Below, piece after piece: positions 53,192-62,875 of a DNA stretch of 64,000 bases (within the stretch, counting starts at the first letter, position 1; every line of letters starts with the position of its first letter). Under the pieces are notes generated by a model. It had not been told where the DNA came from and searched no databases. It saw only the letters and a program-made list of their open reading frames with translations. The translations under genes and the position numbers were made by a program. The DNA is taken from positions 310,001 to 374,000 of the forward strand of contig JAURJU010000050.1 of NCBI GenBank assembly GCA_030832085.1. The letters run 5' to 3'. The stretch is from Chitinophagales bacterium. GTDB lineage: Bacteria; Bacteroidota; Bacteroidia; Chitinophagales; Chitinophagaceae.

Positions 53192-55120
53192 TTATTGTGG
53201 AATAAATTTGAAAGTATATGAGCCCTTTTTTTGCAAGGATTTTGCTTTTAAACTGATGCGGTACAAAGACTTTCCCCAAACCCTTGTCAGTCTCGTGTCA
53301 TTGATTTCAACAGCCTGTTGGATATATGCAAAATTTTTAGGATCAAAAACCATTTTCACAGCAGCGTCGCCATTTTTCAACAACAAGGTTCCGGGCGCTA
53401 TGCTATCTGCAGCAACGGCAGAAAGAAAGTTGATTTCATTGGCTACCGCAGGGTTATTGATTTCAAACTTTTCTGTCAAGGCCAGGCTGCCATCACCTGC
53501 CAGTGCGTAACGCAACCACCAGTGTTGGATGCGGGCATCCACGGGGTAAGCATTGGCGATATCCAAACCAAATGCCATGCTGGCCGGATCAAAACTGGCG
53601 TTGCGGGATTTGAAAGACGCACCATTGGGTTGTGAATAGCCATTGACCTTGGGCAAATTATGGTAATCACTTTGCATCGTCCAGATGGTATAACGCTGAC
53701 TGCTGAAAGTGAATTTTGTATAGGTGCCTACTCCTGCATCTATCAAAAATGGCTTGCCTTTGAAGTAGTACATGAAAGATCCAACATCATTGTGGTTATG
53801 GCTTTCATTGTTGTATCCGCCCTTTGCAGCAAAGAAAGCATCTCCTGCACGCATGTAACAGAATTCAGTTTGAGGATACCATGTATATGAGGATGCTGAA
53901 GTTTTGGCCTGGCGGGCGCTGATTTCATTGATCGACCAGAAACTTTCGAATGCCCGAAACAGGTCTCTTCCCTCAAGAATGGATTCTGCATCACGCTTTT
54001 GGAGATACCCGGCAAAGTCCATCATTTCATCACTTTGAACTGCTTTCCCATAACGATACACCAAACCTGCATTGCCACCGCCTTTTGCAGATGCATCGGC
54101 AAAATTGACGACCCATCCGTTTCCAATATAAGAACGTGCAATGTATTCCCCCATGTTCCTTATTTTTTGTTGTGCAAAGATGTCCACCTTGCCATCAGTT
54201 GCGTATTTGAGTAATTGCAAATAATCATACATCTTTCCCGCTGCATGTCCCCAATAAGAGGGTCCTTCTTCGCAGGCGCCGTCATCCTTGGTATAGTTGA
54301 TGAATTGATCCGTTGAAAGCATGGTCTTGTATACTGCCTCGGTCAGCTTTGCTTTATCCTTTTCCAACAACAGAAAACAAGTGAGCACATTGAAATTGCA
54401 CCAGGGATTCCAGTTGTTGACCATTTGTCCGGGTTTGTCTTCCAATGCTTGCCACCAAAGATCATTTCTTTGCATGTATGGCAGCAAAATCCGTTGGTTG
54501 ATTTCCTTCCTTATCCTGGCTGAAATGACTGGATTTACCTTGTCAAATTCCTTTGAAAGAAAGTGATGTACCCATGCGAGGAATGAACCCATGTCTCCAG
54601 AGGTAAGATCGATGAGCTGTTCATCCAACGCTTGCAAAGAACGCCTGGATTTTTGAACGGGCAGATGGGCAGACAAAACCCAGGTGTTCATGTCACACAA
54701 CTGCCAGACCCCATTGATGATTTGATCAAGGAACCTGCCTTTGCCTTCTACAAGTTCTGCAAGAAAAAGATTGGCCAAGGCGGTATTGTTGGCGCCAAAA
54801 GGAATTTCCATGGTCACCCTGGATCCCGTGCGTTCAAAAGCAAGATAGTCGGTTGCCTTGACCACTTTCCACTCATAGTTCAAGAACTTTTCACCTTCGG
54901 AAATCATGGTTGATTTGTTGGAACCTGCATATTTGTCCCAACCCGAACGATCTGAATATCCGGGATATTTGATCCATTGAGATGGCTGCAACAAATAAGT
55001 GGAGAGTTGCTGCTTGTTGGCAGAAGATTTCAGCATATCCTTCTGGGCATACACAAGGTTGACATTGATCAAAGCCAATACCAATAAGGTTTTTAACATG
55101 CGGGGAGTATTCATGTTCAT
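53192..55120 (-). CDS. Heparinase II/III-like polysaccharide lyase
   Basis: The product is 642 residues with a signal peptide; in-frame ATGs at 55120, 55114 and 55099 are all possible. The N-terminal alpha-toroid (about 60-380) contains NNWNPWCNFNVLTCFLLLE and YWGHAAGKMYDYLQLLK. The C-terminal beta-sandwich has YMRAGDAFFAAKGGYNNES, then HNHNDVGSFMYYFKG and FLIDAGVGTY, the signature of heparinase II/III family lyases (PL12/PL15/PL21). It cuts uronic-acid-containing polysaccharides by beta-elimination. The family is clear; substrate is open. It lies between an alginate-lyase-like lipoprotein and GH88. Confidence 0.9.
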   Translation of the reverse strand: MNMNTPRMLKTLLVLALINVNLVYAQKDMLKSSANKQQLSTYLLQPSQWIKYPGYSDRSGWDKYAGSNKSTMISEGEKFLNYEWKVVKATDYLAFERTGSRVTMEIPFGANNTALANLFLAELVEGKGRFLDQIINGVWQLCDMNTWVLSAHLPVQKSRRSLQALDEQLIDLTSGDMGSFLAWVHHFLSKEFDKVNPVISARIRKEINQRILLPYMQRNDLWWQALEDKPGQMVNNWNPWCNFNVLTCFLLLEKDKAKLTEAVYKTMLSTDQFINYTKDDGACEEGPSYWGHAAGKMYDYLQLLKYATDGKVDIFAQQKIRNMGEYIARSYIGNGWVVNFADASAKGGGNAGLVYRYGKAVQSDEMMDFAGYLQKRDAESILEGRDLFRAFESFWSINEISARQAKTSASSYTWYPQTEFCYMRAGDAFFAAKGGYNNESHNHNDVGSFMYYFKGKPFLIDAGVGTYTKFTFSSQRYTIWTMQSDYHNLPKVNGYSQPNGASFKSRNASFDPASMAFGLDIANAYPVDARIQHWWLRYALAGDGSLALTEKFEINNPAVANEINFLSAVAADSIAPGTLLLKNGDAAVKMVFDPKNFAYIQQAVEINDTRLTRVWGKSLYRISLKAKSLQKKGSYTFKFIPQ

Positions 55121-55123
55121 TGT

Positions 55124-56248
55124 TTATCTCGGCCAGTAAAGAAATCCACTCACTTTCCTGTTGTACCTGCTTGCGGAAGCACTGATGGCCTTGAGATAGC
55201 CAGTGGTTTCAGGAAACGCAAGCAACAACTCCTCCAACGCATAGACGGAGGAAGAAGGAACGTAGGGTTTGTTGTAATCAGTCCTTGTTTTATCCGGAGC
55301 ATAATTGGTATTCACAAATTCGATATGCACATTGTTGACGGGATCAATGAGAAATGGCTTCCAATAGTTCATCATGTCCTGGACGGAAACATTGATGTTG
55401 TTTTTTCTGTTCTTGAACGCATTCATGACATCAAATCCCTCGAAATATGCCTTGGCTTTGAATATTCGGGCGTAGAACGCCAAATTATAGGCATGATAGG
55501 CAAAAGCATCTCTGCTGATCAAGTCTTCCGATTTTCCTCCTTCCATGAGATTAACATTAAGCAAGGTGGTATATGCGCTGGCTGCATAATCAAGGAGACT
55601 CTGGGAATTCAGCAAATACCCAAAATAATACAGAAAATTCATGCGGATGGTTTCCCAATTGTTGACCCTCGCTGCAAAATTCCTGAACACCAGTGCCCTT
55701 GCATTTATCCAGGTATCCATCTTGCTCCTGTCTGCAGTTGTCATCCTGCTTCTTACTACAGAATAGGCTTCATAAAATCCAAGATAGGATGTTTCATTGG
55801 GAAGATGTGTGGTGGCAATATTCCCAAAATTAACCCATGCGAGCAGCGTGCTCACAACCTTATCAAAATAGGGTTTTGCTTCAGCAGGGCTCTTCTCGTA
55901 GAGCATTAACCAGCGCAGGGCCAACATTTTACAGTCAGTTGCTTGGTTGGAAATATTCGAAAAATTATCTGCATCAACTTCCTTGAACAATGTTGGTGAT
56001 TTGCTCAATGCTGCAAGTGAAGAGGAATTGATGATTGTTGCTACAGCAGTTGACATATCAGCATTGCTCACTGCCTCAAGTTTGATATAAGCCAGGGTAA
56101 CGGAATCCACCAAAAGATTGACAGGAAACCTGTTGTCCTGACCTACAGGCGTTACTGGAGTTACAGGCACGACTGGAGCCGATTGATCCTTTTTTTTACA
56201 GGCGGAGAACAAAACAAAAATCGAAACAAACAAGAGATTGCACTTCAT
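55124..56248 (-). CDS. Alginate-lyase-like alpha-toroid lipoprotein
   Basis: The product is 374 residues from the ATG at 56248, which gives a lipoprotein signal (FVLFSACKKK). The longer frame to 56464 crosses the terminator and the end of susD and is rejected. A Pro/Val/Thr-rich linker (VVPVTPVTPVGQ) follows the signal. The rest is all-alpha with NNWETIRMNFLYYFGYLL and SRDAFAYHAYNLAFYARIF, which resemble active-site segments (Asn, His, Tyr) of the alginate lyase superfamily (PL5/PL38-like). It may be a cell-surface lyase. It is the first gene after the terminator following susD of locus 2. Confidence 0.78.
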   Translation of the reverse strand: MKCNLLFVSIFVLFSACKKKDQSAPVVPVTPVTPVGQDNRFPVNLLVDSVTLAYIKLEAVSNADMSTAVATIINSSSLAALSKSPTLFKEVDADNFSNISNQATDCKMLALRWLMLYEKSPAEAKPYFDKVVSTLLAWVNFGNIATTHLPNETSYLGFYEAYSVVRSRMTTADRSKMDTWINARALVFRNFAARVNNWETIRMNFLYYFGYLLNSQSLLDYAASAYTTLLNVNLMEGGKSEDLISRDAFAYHAYNLAFYARIFKAKAYFEGFDVMNAFKNRKNNINVSVQDMMNYWKPFLIDPVNNVHIEFVNTNYAPDKTRTDYNKPYVPSSSVYALEELLLAFPETTGYLKAISASASRYNRKVSGFLYWPR

Positions 56249-56267
56249 TAAAAATAAATAACAAGAT

Positions 56268-56297
56268 AAAAAAAGGCACATGAAAATTTCATGTGCC
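56268..56297 (-). terminator. Intrinsic terminator after susD of locus 2
   Basis: On the minus strand an 11-base inverted repeat with one central base (stem GGCACATG with CATGTGCC, 56275-56297) is followed at once by seven T (56268-56274). It is a textbook Rho-independent terminator placed 19 bases after the susD stop and 20 bases before the next start codon. It would let SusC and SusD be made in large excess over the downstream enzymes. Confidence 0.8.
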
Positions 56298-56315
56298 CTG
56301 GAGTTTAAAAACAAA

Positions 56316-58082
56316 TTAGTTTGGCCAGCCTGGATTCTGCACCAGCTTGGGGTTGATCTGAATTTCAGCCTGTGGGATGGGCCAGGTATAAAAATGGTCT
56401 CCGCCCCAGGTATAGTTGGCAATATTGGCACCCCACGCACTGCGCAATCCATTGGCATTTCCAAACTTCGTGTCCTTCAATGTTTTCCACCTCAATTCAT
56501 CAAAATAATTGATCCCTTCATTCAGGAATTCAATCCTCCTTTCATTGCGGATGCGGTCACGCAGTGCAGACTGATTGGCAATAAAGGTAGGAAGAGCAGC
56601 AGCAGTCTGCTGAAGTGATGGCATGCCTGCACGGGTGCGCACTTCATTTACTTTTGCAATGGCCCCTGGAAGATCTCCCAATTCAGTAAGTGCTTCTGCC
56701 CACATCAGCAATACATCTGCATAACGAATCACAGGAAAGTCAATCGGACCAAATGAACGATTCAACAATTCTGCATTCCCTTCATAAACAAACTTTCTGT
56801 GGAGGTAATAAAATTCAGCCTGTGTATCAGTCCTCAAATCCCCGTTGACTGCAGCTTCAGCCCTGAATGGAAATCGGCTAGTAACACTGGCGGGAGCTGT
56901 GCCAAAAATTCCATTGTAGGTTGCATAGGGAGTAATAACAGATGCCTCCAGCCGAGGATCACGGTTGTCGTAAGCCTTTCTCAGTCTTGCTTCATTACCA
57001 ACGGCAAGGTATTTGGTCATATCAGCTCCCAATGCCGCCCGCGCTGTTCTTTCAGCGGCAGTAAGATTGTCGCGCAAAAAGTATACCTGCCTTGCCTTGG
57101 GATCCATTGCATTGAACCCTGGAATGATTGCATCCCAATTGAATTTACTGCCATTGATGTTTTCAAACAGGTCAACACCATTTGGAGAAACAATATATGT
57201 ATTCCAGCAAGAACCAAACGATGAGCGAGTACCACAAAAGAATTGCGTTGTTGATCCCAATCCGGTGATACCAGTGTTTTGAATGGAGAAAATCATCTCA
57301 TCAGACTGCTCATTCTGTTCCTTGAACAAAAGGCGGTAGTCATTGAAAAGCTTATAGCCTGATGCAGACACATTGGCAAAATCGGCAGCAGCCTCAGCCC
57401 ACTTACCCAGGTACATGTATACTTTTCCACGAAGTGCATAAGCAGCACCCTTGGTTACCCTTCCATAGCTTGCATTTCCCTTGGCATATTTTGCAGGCAG
57501 ATTGGTTTCTGCGATGCAATCACTGAGATCTTTCAGCACAACGTTCCACACTTCGGCTTCTGTAGAACGAGCCTTTGTTGCTTCAGAGTAAAGGAACGGT
57601 TCAAGGTAAATCGGAACACCTTTCCAAACCTGATTGAGCCTGAAATAAAAATAGGCCCTCAGGAATTTAGCTTCTGCAATCAACCTGGTCTTTTTGGCCT
57701 CAGGGGATGGAGATTTTGTGGGGATATTGGCAAGGGCTGTGTTTGCCCTGATGATGCCCTCATAAAAATTTCTCCAGTTGCTGCTGAACAATCCATTAGA
57801 TGGAGTAATTGTTCCCAGCAAGAATGCATCAGTACCGTCACGCTGCATACCTCCAACTGCAAAACGATCGTATTGGTACAATTCCAACCCTGAAGCGGAC
57901 CCTGTATTCTGATCAAGCCTCAGTGCATTGTAAATGGAGTTGACACCCAACTCAGTAAGATTGTCTGTAGTCCACATGGTTTCACTACCAAGTTGATCAT
58001 AGGGCTCTGTATCAAGCAGGTCTTTCTGGCAACTGCTGAAAGCAACTGAAACCAATGAGAGCAAAATGAATATCTTTTTCAT
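56316..58082 (-). CDS. SusD/RagB-family glycan-binding lipoprotein (locus 2)
   Basis: The product is 588 residues with a lipobox signal (AFSSCQKDLLDTEP), the SusD hallmark. TPR helices and motifs such as LIAEAKFLRAYFYFRL, AYALRGKVYMYLGKW, DVLLMWAEAL and NERRIEFLNEGINYFDELRW are conserved. The protein ends in NPKLVQNPGW, the usual SusD tail. It sits on the outer membrane as the lid of the SusC pore encoded 21 bases upstream. Its 3' end is closed by a strong terminator. Confidence 0.96.
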   Translation of the reverse strand: MKKIFILLSLVSVAFSSCQKDLLDTEPYDQLGSETMWTTDNLTELGVNSIYNALRLDQNTGSASGLELYQYDRFAVGGMQRDGTDAFLLGTITPSNGLFSSNWRNFYEGIIRANTALANIPTKSPSPEAKKTRLIAEAKFLRAYFYFRLNQVWKGVPIYLEPFLYSEATKARSTEAEVWNVVLKDLSDCIAETNLPAKYAKGNASYGRVTKGAAYALRGKVYMYLGKWAEAAADFANVSASGYKLFNDYRLLFKEQNEQSDEMIFSIQNTGITGLGSTTQFFCGTRSSFGSCWNTYIVSPNGVDLFENINGSKFNWDAIIPGFNAMDPKARQVYFLRDNLTAAERTARAALGADMTKYLAVGNEARLRKAYDNRDPRLEASVITPYATYNGIFGTAPASVTSRFPFRAEAAVNGDLRTDTQAEFYYLHRKFVYEGNAELLNRSFGPIDFPVIRYADVLLMWAEALTELGDLPGAIAKVNEVRTRAGMPSLQQTAAALPTFIANQSALRDRIRNERRIEFLNEGINYFDELRWKTLKDTKFGNANGLRSAWGANIANYTWGGDHFYTWPIPQAEIQINPKLVQNPGWPN

Positions 58083-58103
58083 ATATTGACTTTTTCTTTT
58101 TGA

Positions 58104-61100
58104 TTAGAAAGTAACATTAAGACCAACAGCAAATTGCTTCATTGTTGGATAGGTTATGTTCGCGCCCAATTCAGGATCCAGGCCCGGAAATGAAGTCAGC
58201 ATGAAAAGATTCTCTCCGCTGAAATATACCCTTGCACGCTGGATGGCCAATCTGCCCACAACATTGGATGGTAGATTATAGCCCAATTGAAGGTTCTTAA
58301 GCTTCATCCAATCGCCATTAAAAAGCCACCAGTCACTCGCTTGAGCATTCTGCGCATCTGCAACTTTCAACCTGGGATTCTTCCCATTGATGTTGTTTTT
58401 GGGGTCTGCAGGATTTGCATCGTTATAATAATACCTGCTCTTCACAACATCAGCATTGATGGCATTTCCCCATACCACAGCAGAGTTGTTATATCCAATT
58501 GAATTGAACTGGATTTGATGACCGGCTGCACCAGAAAAAATCAATGAAAGATCGAATGATTTCCAGCTGAAATCTGCAGCAAATCCAAATACATATTTAG
58601 GCAATGTCGATGTGCCTGTAAAATAACGGTCAAATGAATTTCCATAATCTCCATCACCATTCAAATCTGCATAAAGCAGGTCTCCATACCAAATGGCATC
58701 TTTCCTGACAGAAGTACCTGGGCGCAATTTGTATCCAGCGGCCAACATGGCCTTGGCCCAATCCAAATCTGCAGTTGTCCTGATCATACCATCCTTGGGG
58801 CCACCATTGATATTGACAGATCCATCGGCGTTGGTATATTTTCCATTACCATTATAGATCTTGTAGATATAATGTTCACCTATTTTCTTGTCTTCCAAAG
58901 CTCCAGAGTTGTAAACGGCACTCAGGTTGGACTGATAGGTTTTAACTCCTGCTGCATCGGTAACATAACCTTCAACCAGTTTACCCCTGAACTTGGTAAC
59001 CGAATTGTCTGTATATGCGAAGTTTCCTGAAAGATTATACCTCACAGCGCCAACCTTTCCTTTTGTACCAAGGGTGATTTCAAAACCCTGATTTTGAACA
59101 GCAGCAAGATTGACAGTAGGCGCTGATGCTATACCGGCTGTGATCGGAATGGCAATGGTAGACAAAATTCCATCCGTATTCCTTCTGAACACATCAATTT
59201 CGATATTGAGCTTGTTGCCAAACAATGACGCATCAATACCAATATTTTTAATATTGGTTGATTCCCACCTCAAATCAGGATTGGCAAACCGTCCAACGGC
59301 CAAGCCCGATGCCTGAACATTGTTGAAGGAATAGAGCCGGGGTGAATAGGTAGCCTGCCAATCGTAGTTTCCTGATGCATAACTTCCCAGCTCTCCCCAT
59401 GAGGCCCTTAACTTAAGGTTGTTGATCCATTTGATGCCGTCCATAAACTTTTCTTCAGAAATTCTCCATCCTGCTGAAGCGGAAGGGAAATAACCAAAAC
59501 GGCTTTCCGGTGCAAACCTTGAAACCCCATCATAGCGTAGGTTTCCCTCGAGCAGATATTTGCCCTTGAATGCATAGTTGACACGACCAAACAAAGAGCG
59601 AATGGCCCAATCGTTCTCACTTCCAGTGGTTGACGTTGGGTTCAATACTGCACTGGGAACATACAAACCATAGTCAATCATGCCTTGCTTGGAAGCAGAA
59701 ATGTTGTAGTAATTGTAATACAGCTGGTTGTAACCGACAAAAGCAGACAGATCATGGTCTTTACCCAATGTAGTACTGTAACGCAATACATTGTCCAAGG
59801 TAATTTGATAGTTTTTATCATAGTTATAAGTAGAAGAAAGATTAGCAGGGTTTGGCTGGAAAGTCATTTGCGTATTGGTGGCAAAATTCCAACGCACACT
59901 TGCGTCAGGATTTGATCTTGACCTGTACTCATTCTGACGCATCTGATAGTTGAACCTTGTTTCAAAAGAAAGTCCTTTCAAGATGGTTGCGGTAGCATAT
60001 ACGGTTGTATTGAACCTGGAGGTCTGGTCTTTCCCCAACCTGTTGTTCAAAAATGAAAATACATTGTTGGCTTGCTGGTTCTCCTCAGAAGTTTGCGCAT
60101 ACCCATATTTACCTCCATATTGTGGAATAATCCCTGGTGTTGTTGCACGGAGATAGGTAAAGGCATCCGTCACATTTCCCATTGCATCATTCTGAAAAAG
60201 CGCAAAAGTTTGTGATCCTACCGTCAGGAATTTTGTAACCTTAGACTCAATATTTGACCTGAACTGAAAACGCTGACTCCATGTATTTTCAATCGTACCC
60301 TGATTGTTCAAATACCCCAAAGACAAAAGATAGGTCGTTTTATCTGACCCGCCATTGATGGATACATTGTGGTTCTGGACCAACCTTTTGGAAAAAAATG
60401 CATCAGCCCAATCCGTATTGGGATAGGCAAGAAAGTTGGGAACACCAAGCGGATTCAAGGCATCTGGAATCTTGCTGGCGGAATCCCAAGCGGCAATTGT
60501 CAATGCACTGTATTTCGCAGCTTGTCCAAGATTGGTATGCGCCTCATTGGTATAGCGCATGTGATCAGCATAGTTGGTGACAAAATTAGGCATGTTCATC
60601 GGGCTGGTAGAAGAATAAATGCCATTGTAGGTCACTGATAATTTATTGCGTGTTCCTTTCTTTGTGGTGATCAATATAACACCATTACCCGCTTGTGAAC
60701 CATAGATAGAAGCTGAAGCGGCGTCTTTCAAAACAGATACTGATTCAACATCCTGGGGATTGACAGCATCCAGCGCACCAATTACTCCATCAATGATGAT
60801 CAAAGGACTGGATCCGCTCAGTGTTCCCCTACCCCTTACAGTGATGGATGCTCCATCCGATCCCGGCTGACCAGAACCTTGTTGTACAGCAACTCCCGAA
60901 AGCAATCCTGCAAGAGATGTCGAAAGGTTGGTGATAGGCCTGTCCTCAATTTGCTTGGCGGTTATGGTAGACACAGCACCGGTCAGGTTTACTTTTTTCT
61001 GGGTAGCATATCCCACTACTACTACAGATTCCATGCTCTCCTCGGTAGGATCAAGTTTGACATTGATGGCTGACATGCCTCTCAACACAAGCGTTTCAAT

Positions 61101-61346
61101 GCTACCAAAACCTACACTGGAAACAGCAATGCGATCACCAGCTTTTGCATTGATGGAAAAAGTTCCATCGGCATTGGATTTGGCACCTGCTTTAGTTGAG
61201 TTGTTTACAATAGACGCACCTGAAATGGGTGTATTGTCTTTTGAAGATCTGACCACTCCCTTGAAAGTGGTTTGGGCAAAAGCCAAAGACGAAATTGCTG
61301 TTGCCATGATGAATAGCAACAACATCCTGATGTTAATCAGTCGCAT
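58104..61346 (-). CDS. SusC/RagA TonB-dependent transporter (locus 2)
   Basis: The product is 1080 residues with a signal peptide (cleavage after LAFAQ). It has a carboxypeptidase-like domain (about 27-105), then MESVVVVGYATQKKVNLTG, a plug with VRGRGTLSGSSPLIIIDG and VLKDAASASIYGSQAGNG, and a 22-strand barrel ending in FAVGLNVTF. Unlike the SusC of locus 1 it has no STN domain, so it is not expected to signal to an anti-sigma factor. With the SusD encoded downstream it imports oligosaccharides, probably sulfated and uronic-acid-rich given the enzymes that follow. Confidence 0.96.
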   Translation of the reverse strand: MRLINIRMLLLFIMATAISSLAFAQTTFKGVVRSSKDNTPISGASIVNNSTKAGAKSNADGTFSINAKAGDRIAVSSVGFGSIETLVLRGMSAINVKLDPTEESMESVVVVGYATQKKVNLTGAVSTITAKQIEDRPITNLSTSLAGLLSGVAVQQGSGQPGSDGASITVRGRGTLSGSSPLIIIDGVIGALDAVNPQDVESVSVLKDAASASIYGSQAGNGVILITTKKGTRNKLSVTYNGIYSSTSPMNMPNFVTNYADHMRYTNEAHTNLGQAAKYSALTIAAWDSASKIPDALNPLGVPNFLAYPNTDWADAFFSKRLVQNHNVSINGGSDKTTYLLSLGYLNNQGTIENTWSQRFQFRSNIESKVTKFLTVGSQTFALFQNDAMGNVTDAFTYLRATTPGIIPQYGGKYGYAQTSEENQQANNVFSFLNNRLGKDQTSRFNTTVYATATILKGLSFETRFNYQMRQNEYRSRSNPDASVRWNFATNTQMTFQPNPANLSSTYNYDKNYQITLDNVLRYSTTLGKDHDLSAFVGYNQLYYNYYNISASKQGMIDYGLYVPSAVLNPTSTTGSENDWAIRSLFGRVNYAFKGKYLLEGNLRYDGVSRFAPESRFGYFPSASAGWRISEEKFMDGIKWINNLKLRASWGELGSYASGNYDWQATYSPRLYSFNNVQASGLAVGRFANPDLRWESTNIKNIGIDASLFGNKLNIEIDVFRRNTDGILSTIAIPITAGIASAPTVNLAAVQNQGFEITLGTKGKVGAVRYNLSGNFAYTDNSVTKFRGKLVEGYVTDAAGVKTYQSNLSAVYNSGALEDKKIGEHYIYKIYNGNGKYTNADGSVNINGGPKDGMIRTTADLDWAKAMLAAGYKLRPGTSVRKDAIWYGDLLYADLNGDGDYGNSFDRYFTGTSTLPKYVFGFAADFSWKSFDLSLIFSGAAGHQIQFNSIGYNNSAVVWGNAINADVVKSRYYYNDANPADPKNNINGKNPRLKVADAQNAQASDWWLFNGDWMKLKNLQLGYNLPSNVVGRLAIQRARVYFSGENLFMLTSFPGLDPELGANITYPTMKQFAVGLNVTF

Positions 61347-61443
61347 AAGTGTTGGTTTGATAAATAATTAATTAAGGGATATAACTCGATAATGGACGAC
61401 AAGTTAGTCAAAAAAAATTGTTATTTAAACCAGAAATTGAATC

Positions 61444-62724
61444 TTACTTGCCAACAAGATTCTCTTCCAGTTTTTCCAGAGATACGCCCTTTGTTTCAGG
61501 AACCTTGACAAAAATCCAAACCAATTGAAGGACCATCATCCCGGCAAAAAAAGCGAAAATGGGCCATGGATTGTCCTTGAAAATTCCATCTTCCGCATCT
61601 AAAAATACGGGAGTAATTAAAGTAATCAATGCTGCAAAAATCCAATGTACACTGGCACCAAAGGATTGGCCCAATGCCCTGACCTGGTTGGGAAATATTT
61701 CAGCAATGAAAACCCAGATCACTGCACCTTGGCCTATTGCATGTGATGCAATAAATACAAGCAGGAACGAAAGCAGGAATGCAGGTGAAGCTCCTGCATA
61801 AAAAGACCAAGCCACCATGGAAAGGCTGATGATATAACCAACAGAACCAATGATGAGCAACGTTTTTCTTCCCAAACGATCGATCAGGTACAAACCAACA
61901 AACGTGAACAACAGGTTGGTTCCGCCGATGGCGATGGAATTGAACAGTGAATCCTTTGCTGCAAGGCCTGCCCTTTCCAAAATTTCAGGTGCATAATAAA
62001 GAATGAAATTGATGCCCGATACCTGATTGAAAAATGCAATCATGAAAGCAAGACCAATGATTCTTTTGTTGCGTGCTGAAAACAGTTCCTGTCGGTTCGA
62101 ATCCTGCTTCTGGATGTTTTTGCTTTCCAACCAACGCGGGCTCTCCGGAATACCAATGACCATCAGGGTATAAACAATTGACGGAACAGCCATCACACCC
62201 AACATCCATCGCCAATCATTGCTGCCACCAAACCCTTCTAAAAAATAATTGGAAAGAAAGGCAATCAGGATGCCGAAAACAATATTGAACTGGTACATGG
62301 CCACCAATCTTCCCCTGGTGGCAGGTGTTGAAATCTCGGAAATATAAGTTGGTGCCGCAACAGAGGATACACCAATGCCAATTCCGCCAATGAACCTGAA
62401 CAATGAAAAAGTATACGGGTCTTGTGCCAATGCAGAGCCAATGGCAGAGACACTGAACAATATTCCTATCCAGAACAAGATTTTTTTTCTGCCATATTTT
62501 TCAGTGGGAACACCACCAAAAATAGAACCCAACACTGTTCCCCAAAGCGCCATTGACATGATGAAAAATCCATGAAAAAGCGGAGTGGTATGCCACAATT
62601 CCTTGATGGGAAGATTGGCTCCTGAAATAACCACCGTATCAAAACCAAAAATAAAACCTGCCAATGCTGCAATCAATGAAATACCAAAAAGGCTTTTTCC
62701 TCCAGTGTTGTGGGAGATATCCAT
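61444..62724 (-). CDS. MFS sugar porter with a shortened central loop
   Basis: The product is 426 residues with twelve predicted helices. Sugar-porter motifs are present: GFDTVVISGA in helix 1, PTEKYGRKK, RFIGGIGIGVSSVAAPTYISE, PESPRWL after helix 6, NQVSGINFILYYAPEIL in helix 7, and VPETKGVSLE at the end. Typical sugar porters have 450-480 residues; here only about 20 residues separate PESPRWL from helix 7, so most of the intracellular helical bundle is missing. It probably takes up a monosaccharide or disaccharide released by locus 2. It lies about 100 bases before susC of locus 2, in the same direction. Confidence 0.92.
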   Translation of the reverse strand: MDISHNTGGKSLFGISLIAALAGFIFGFDTVVISGANLPIKELWHTTPLFHGFFIMSMALWGTVLGSIFGGVPTEKYGRKKILFWIGILFSVSAIGSALAQDPYTFSLFRFIGGIGIGVSSVAAPTYISEISTPATRGRLVAMYQFNIVFGILIAFLSNYFLEGFGGSNDWRWMLGVMAVPSIVYTLMVIGIPESPRWLESKNIQKQDSNRQELFSARNKRIIGLAFMIAFFNQVSGINFILYYAPEILERAGLAAKDSLFNSIAIGGTNLLFTFVGLYLIDRLGRKTLLIIGSVGYIISLSMVAWSFYAGASPAFLLSFLLVFIASHAIGQGAVIWVFIAEIFPNQVRALGQSFGASVHWIFAALITLITPVFLDAEDGIFKDNPWPIFAFFAGMMVLQLVWIFVKVPETKGVSLEKLEENLVGK

Positions 62725-62875
62725 TTGCGGTTGTTTTAATGCAGTAATTTAAGCATAAATTGATAAAACCCTCACCCATACAAGTGACAATACATTGAAA
62801 TTGGGTGCAGGTTTTTGCGCATGATGGATTTTGACTTTTTAAATCTTTTAAATAACTTGTTCGTTAAATCAACAC

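Noticed and set aside
56120-56180. Tandem-looking repeat in DNA coding for VTPVTPV
   Set aside because: It is a short low-complexity linker in a lipoprotein, not a CRISPR or mobile repeat.
56249-56464. N-terminal extension of the alginate-lyase-like protein
   Set aside because: It crosses the terminator and the susD end; the lipoprotein signal begins at 56248.
61347-61443. Possible promoter for susC of locus 2
   Set aside because: A TTGACT and several TA-rich stretches occur, but none fits TTG/TAnnTTTG with proper spacing, so no site is claimed.
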